Shown piece by piece: positions 51,109 through 54,919 of a stretch of DNA of 54,919 nucleotides. Both the position numbers and the translations under genes were made by a program. A model generated the notes under the pieces. It worked only from the letters and a program-made list of their open reading frames with translations. It was not told the DNA's origin and searched no databases. The stretch comes from Trichormus sp. M33_DOE_039 (lineage in GTDB: Bacteria; Cyanobacteriota; Cyanobacteriia; Cyanobacteriales; Nostocaceae). Where the stretch lies: assembly GCA_015296085.1 (NCBI GenBank), contig DVDT01000081.1, positions 1 to 54,919 of the forward strand, in the 5' to 3' direction. The number at the start of each line of letters is the position of its first letter. Positions within the stretch are counted from its first letter, which is position 1.

Positions 51109-54100
51109 ATGGAAAGGTCGCAGCGTTGGTTGCCATTAGGGATGATATTAGCTTTAGGATTATTGTTAGGAAGTTTGATGTTTTCTCTTTGGGAGAAAAT
51201 TCCCAATTCTGTAGAACGTGTAGATTGGTCAACACAAACCCAATGGATTGCTCCTCAAACACCTACTCACCGTTTTTATATACGCAATTCCTTTAATTTA
51301 CCTAATAATGCGACAGCAGGTTGGCTAAGAATAAGTGCTGATAATGACTTTACTTTATATGTAAATAACAGAATTATAGCAAGGGAAAATAGTGTTCTCA
51401 ACAATTCCCTGGGACTTGGTTTAGGATTGAGAATACCTTTTCAAGATATTAATGATAGTAATCGCTACAAGACTAAAACATCAGTCAATTATTTACTTGC
51501 TAGTTCCAACGATTGGAAATTAACAGCTTATGTAGATATAACTCGTTATCTCCGTCCAGGTAAAAATGTTGTTGCATTAGAAATCCAAAAAGGGAAAACT
51601 AATCCTCGTGTAGTTATTGAGGGATTTGTCTATCCAACGGATGATGATAAACCTATTAGTTTATCGACAGGAAAAACTACTTGGCGTGTTTCTAATCTGT
51701 CAGAAAGTCGGCAATCTCTCCAATGGTTTGACCGAGATTTCTCAGATGAAAATTGGTCAGAAGCTAAAGTACTGGGTTCAGTTCGAGAAACTACTTACAG
51801 TCGCTTAAGTAAAAATTTATTTGATCGCCCTCTACAGGGAAATTGGATTGCAGGAAATCAAAGTTCTCAAGGTCAAGTATGGCTCAGAGGTGAATGGCTA
51901 ATACCAACAGATCAGATTTCTCGTGCTTACATTAGATTTGCTGGTCAAGGTGCATATTCTATATTGCTCAACGGCCATCTTGTTAATAGTTATAAAACCG
52001 AGAACGACAGCCAGTTGCATCTTTTAGAAGTCACAAAGTTTCTCAAACGGGGCAATAATACATTAACAGTAAGCTTAGTCAGTCCATTAAATACATTATT
52101 AACAGGAATTAACTCTATTAACCCTAACAGTATTCTTAACTTCTTTTTAGATGGGTGGGTAGAAACAGAAACAGGTAAAATTATTGGAGAAATTACTACT
52201 GATAAAACCTGGACAGCATTCAAGCAACCTATAACTGGAAAGACACAAGGAACAGGTGAGGAACAGCCTATAAATATTTTAGGTTTACCTCAACCAGAAA
52301 GTTTCCAGCGCAACTTTGAAGGTAATGCCTATCTGCTTAATTACCCTAATTACTTATTGTGCCAGAGCCTTTGGTTAATGGGAGGAGTTGTATTTGCGGT
52401 AGTCTATGCTTCGCTTTTAGGTTTATGGCTGGGATATGGGCAGAGTTGGTGGGATAGCTTTGTTACAGGCTCTGCAATACTCTCACCAGGCACTTTATTT
52501 TTAGCCGCTATTGGTTTACTTAAACATCGTTTTGCAGAAGCAGAAATTGGTTTACTATTTGCTCAACCGCAAAGCAACTATGTAATATTGTTTGGGTTTA
52601 CAGCCATCGTTGTATTGACGTTAGTTTATATTCGCGTCAATACAAAGATTAATGAATTACCTCTATCTTTTATTTGGTTCTCGCTGGGTTTAGTAGCTTG
52701 TATTAGTTTTAGTTTGGCATCCGCTGGAAATGTCTTTCTTGTCTTTAGTTTAGTGTTTGCAGCAGCGATTGTTACCTACATTTTTATTTGGATACGAAGA
52801 CGAGGACAATCACCAATTTCTGTATTACAAGATAAATTTAATATCCTACAGCAAAAATGGCCTACTTGGGGCGAGTGGATACTTCTCTTCCTCATTATCA
52901 CTATAGGATTTGGTCTAAGGGTTTATAATCTTGGTTTCATAGACTTAGACCCCGATGAGAATGCCTCCTTAGATGCTGTTAGAGGAATTCTTCGCACAGG
53001 CGCACCTATAGCTACTTCTGGTATTTGGTACATTCGTGGCCCTTTTTATCACTACTTACTAGCTTTTTGGTTACAAGTAGTGGGGGATTCTATAGTTAAT
53101 GCTCGCTTGTTATCTGTAATTTTGGGTATAGCTACTTTACTTTTAGTCTATATCTTTGCTCGTAAAGTAACTGGAAAAGTTGGTATTTCTCTACTGATTA
53201 CGGCAATTTTAGCAATTCACCCTTGGGAACTTTGGTACTCACGCAATATTCGATTTTATCAACTTCTACAATGTTTAACTATTCTATCTTTTTGGTCTTT
53301 CTTTAAGGGTTTTATTGAACAATCGGGAAAGCGTTATCAATATATTTTCTTTGTTTCTATAACTTTAACTTTAATTACTCAAGAGATCAGCTTAACTATA
53401 CTACCAGTATTTATAATTGGGTTTCTTTACTTTTATCGTCCGTTTAATCTATCGAGAGATTGGCATCTTCTGTTAGGCAGTATAGTAAGTTTAGTCATTT
53501 TCATATATGACCTTGGTATTGTTTCTATACGCTCTTTGAGTCCTCTGGCTGCATTATCTGAGAGTACAGGCGGCTATCTACGTCTCCATTTTTCTCAAAT
53601 CACAGAACTGGTTGCTAATCTGTTTATTGGTTCTGACAGAATGCAAACAATTTATACGTTTTGGTTCTTATTAGGTTTTGTTTATTTTATCAAAAATTGC
53701 AGATCTAAGTTATTGTTTTTATTTTTCAGCATATTTATTCATGTGATCAGTGTTACATTACTTAGCTATCAGCTAGAAGAACGTTATGTTTATAGTAGTT
53801 ATCCAATATTTATTTTGTTATCGGTTTATAGTGCAGTCACCATAGCAAATACATTTGGAAATCACTATCAAAACTTAATGCACAGGCTTATAAATATCAA
53901 ATCTATTACTTTGATGTTTATCATGATTATTTTTATGATCAATATGCAACCACTACAAGTTTATCTAGGATATCAAGAAGCAATTAATAGAAATTATCAA
54001 TCGTTATTTGCCTATGTACATACTCATAAAGATAGTGAAGATTTAGTAATTTCTACAACTCCATCCTCTGCTGCAATTAACTTAGGGAAGTTAGATTATT

Positions 54101-54408
54101 TTTTAATGCCATATAACTTTTTTGATGCGATTTACTGGAACAATGGCAAGTTAATTGATCGTTGGGGAGGCGGAACTATAGTTAATAATATAGACCAAAT
54201 TAATAATATCCTCAAAAAATCTAAAAATGTGTGGATTCAAATAGATGATATTCGACAAGGTGGGTTTGATCAGGATACTTGGCAATATATTGAAACTTTG
54301 GGTAAACCAGTTATAGATAGTTTTGGAACTCGCTTAAGACTCTGGCGACCAGAAGATGGATTACCAAAACGTTTACCCAATCAAGGTAAAGATTTAGGAG
54401 CTTATTAA
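51109..54408 (+). CDS. large GT39-family glycosyltransferase with N-terminal beta-sandwich domains
   Basis: A 1099-residue membrane protein. After a signal-anchor helix (about residues 9-28), residues 35-390 hold two beta-sandwich domains like the jelly-roll/carbohydrate-binding parts of beta-galactosidases: FYIRNSFNLPNNATAGWLRI with RPGKNVVALEIQKG, then WLRGEWLIPTDQISRAYIRF with LKRGNNTLTVSLVSPL. About 13 membrane helices follow; between them is the GT39/PMT-like signature NLGFIDLDPDENASLDAVRG with the acidic catalytic region, and YSRNIRFYQLLQ. A soluble tail ends the protein. It probably transfers a polyprenyl-linked sugar on the periplasmic side; the extra domains may hold the acceptor glycan. 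The start overlaps nothing and lies two bases after the TPR gene. Confidence 0.83.
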   Translation: MERSQRWLPLGMILALGLLLGSLMFSLWEKIPNSVERVDWSTQTQWIAPQTPTHRFYIRNSFNLPNNATAGWLRISADNDFTLYVNNRIIARENSVLNNSLGLGLGLRIPFQDINDSNRYKTKTSVNYLLASSNDWKLTAYVDITRYLRPGKNVVALEIQKGKTNPRVVIEGFVYPTDDDKPISLSTGKTTWRVSNLSESRQSLQWFDRDFSDENWSEAKVLGSVRETTYSRLSKNLFDRPLQGNWIAGNQSSQGQVWLRGEWLIPTDQISRAYIRFAGQGAYSILLNGHLVNSYKTENDSQLHLLEVTKFLKRGNNTLTVSLVSPLNTLLTGINSINPNSILNFFLDGWVETETGKIIGEITTDKTWTAFKQPITGKTQGTGEEQPINILGLPQPESFQRNFEGNAYLLNYPNYLLCQSLWLMGGVVFAVVYASLLGLWLGYGQSWWDSFVTGSAILSPGTLFLAAIGLLKHRFAEAEIGLLFAQPQSNYVILFGFTAIVVLTLVYIRVNTKINELPLSFIWFSLGLVACISFSLASAGNVFLVFSLVFAAAIVTYIFIWIRRRGQSPISVLQDKFNILQQKWPTWGEWILLFLIITIGFGLRVYNLGFIDLDPDENASLDAVRGILRTGAPIATSGIWYIRGPFYHYLLAFWLQVVGDSIVNARLLSVILGIATLLLVYIFARKVTGKVGISLLITAILAIHPWELWYSRNIRFYQLLQCLTILSFWSFFKGFIEQSGKRYQYIFFVSITLTLITQEISLTILPVFIIGFLYFYRPFNLSRDWHLLLGSIVSLVIFIYDLGIVSIRSLSPLAALSESTGGYLRLHFSQITELVANLFIGSDRMQTIYTFWFLLGFVYFIKNCRSKLLFLFFSIFIHVISVTLLSYQLEERYVYSSYPIFILLSVYSAVTIANTFGNHYQNLMHRLINIKSITLMFIMIIFMINMQPLQVYLGYQEAINRNYQSLFAYVHTHKDSEDLVISTTPSSAAINLGKLDYFLMPYNFFDAIYWNNGKLIDRWGGGTIVNNIDQINNILKKSKNVWIQIDDIRQGGFDQDTWQYIETLGKPVIDSFGTRLRLWRPEDGLPKRLPNQGKDLGAY

Positions 54409-54472
54409 GCTATGTACCTGTATTTATGGATTGGTGAATACAGGGCTATTTTTATAAGAAATCTCAAAAAAT

Positions 54473-54799
54473 ATGAAAATAAAACAAATCACTTTTTTCA
54501 AAACAACTGTAAGTATTGGTCTACTTTTTTTTGTATTTACTCGCATAGATTTTATTCAAGCATGGAATCAGTTTAAACATTTATCTTTACCCTTTATTAT
54601 CCTAGCTTTGCTCTATTATACTGGTTGCCAATTGTTGAGTTGCTGGCGTTGGCAGGTTGTCCTCAATTCGAGCGGTCATTCAGCACCAATAAGTAGTTTG
54701 CTAAACAGCTATTTTGCAGGAATGTTTCTGAATATTTTTTTGCCAGGTACTCTTGGTGGCGATGTGTATCGTGTTTATAGGGCAATACGGTTCAGTTAA
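54473..54799 (+). pseudogene. flippase-like (LPG synthase transmembrane/UPF0104) gene, cut by an insertion sequence
   Basis: The frame begins MKIKQITFFKTTVSIGLLFF and holds the first helices and the signature SCWRWQVVL, NSYFAGMFLNIFLPGTLGGD, VYRVYR of the lysylphosphatidylglycerol-synthase transmembrane (flippase-like) family. Full-length members have about 300-340 residues. Here the family sequence ends at about 54782 and the frame runs 17 bases into foreign DNA before a TAA, leaving 108 residues. Such proteins often sit at the end of glycan gene clusters. The rest of the gene, if kept, lies beyond the insertion outside this window. Confidence 0.85.
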
Positions 54800-54919
54800 G
54801 GCTAGAAAGCTGATTAGTGATATGAAATTTCGGAGCTTCTACTCGTTGTCCAGTCCCTCTGTGTTGCGGTTTTTTAGAACGAAATTTTGATACAGGTTTT
54901 TTCACGACTCTGGGATTAA
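54783..54919. mobile_element. end of an insertion sequence (IS4-like), truncated by the window edge
   Basis: The flippase-like coding sequence stops abruptly at about 54782, where CAATACGGTTCAGTTAAGGC begins, a likely terminal inverted-repeat region. A transposase C-terminus is encoded on the minus strand directly inside it. The other end and the target duplication are outside the window. Confidence 0.8.
54792..54919 (-). CDS. transposase, C-terminal fragment (runs off window)
   Basis: The minus-strand frame ending with TGA at 54794-54792 reads NPRVVKKPVSKFRSKKPQHR and then GTGQRVEAPKFHITNQLSSLN. A basic tail with NPRVVK(K/R)PVSKF is what I recall at the end of IS4-family transposases in Nostoc. 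Only about 42 residues are inside the window; the catalytic DDE part is outside, so intactness cannot be judged. Confidence 0.75.
   Translation of the reverse strand, partial: NPRVVKKPVSKFRSKKPQHRGTGQRVEAPKFHITNQLSSLN

Overview
The window comes from a heterocyst-forming cyanobacterium of the Nostoc/Anabaena type. The evidence is the frequent HIP1 octamer GCGATCGC, heptamer tandem repeats of the STRR class, a kaiABC cluster whose KaiA matches the short (102-residue) form of filamentous Nostocales, and the order hybrid histidine kinase (divergent) - kaiA - kaiB - kaiC - tolC/hgdD-like gene, which I recall from Nostoc sp. PCC 7120. All family assignments are read by eye from the sequence; no database search was run.

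Layout. 0.3-5.1 kb: glycerate kinase and a Ycf20-like membrane protein (minus), a small lipoprotein, a dispersed repeat and a GT39-type glycosyltransferase. 5.1-13.9 kb: a large CBS/hybrid histidine kinase with degenerate receivers, divergent from the circadian oscillator genes kaiA, kaiB and kaiC, then a TolC-like outer-membrane channel gene. 14-25.4 kb: housekeeping and conserved cyanobacterial genes (S4-domain protein, short-chain dehydrogenase, an internally deleted pseudogene, tRNA-Val(GAC), CobW-like GTPase, M20 amidohydrolase, bioD, a Ser/Thr kinase, prs). 25.4-33.6 kb: mixed accessory genes: an HD hydrolase with a perfect 24-bp tandem duplication across its HD motif, a DUF4157 protein of the kind exported by contractile injection systems, a Uma2-type nuclease, a TnpB remnant, a methyltransferase, an ARMT1-like phosphatase and a PEP-CTERM protein.

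33.8-45.1 kb looks like a biological-conflict or regulated-cell-death island. It holds an uncharacterised 279-residue protein, a membrane-anchored GTPase, a membrane-anchored WD40 protein with a possible GTPase-associated N-terminal domain, a CHAT caspase-like protease, a trypsin-like protease fused to three LamG-like domains, and a multi-pass pentapeptide-repeat protein. The CHAT protease and the pentapeptide protein share a roughly 20-residue Gly/Ser/Asn-rich motif placed like a bacterial amyloid-signalling motif. With the DUF4157 fusion protein, whose C-terminus resembles plant IQM proteins, this is the part most likely to be new biology.

45.9-54.8 kb is a closely packed plus-strand cluster for export or assembly of a surface glycan: GT2, GT4, an HlyD-like adaptor, a TPR membrane protein, a large GT39 enzyme with beta-sandwich domains, and a flippase-like gene cut by an insertion sequence that runs off the right edge.
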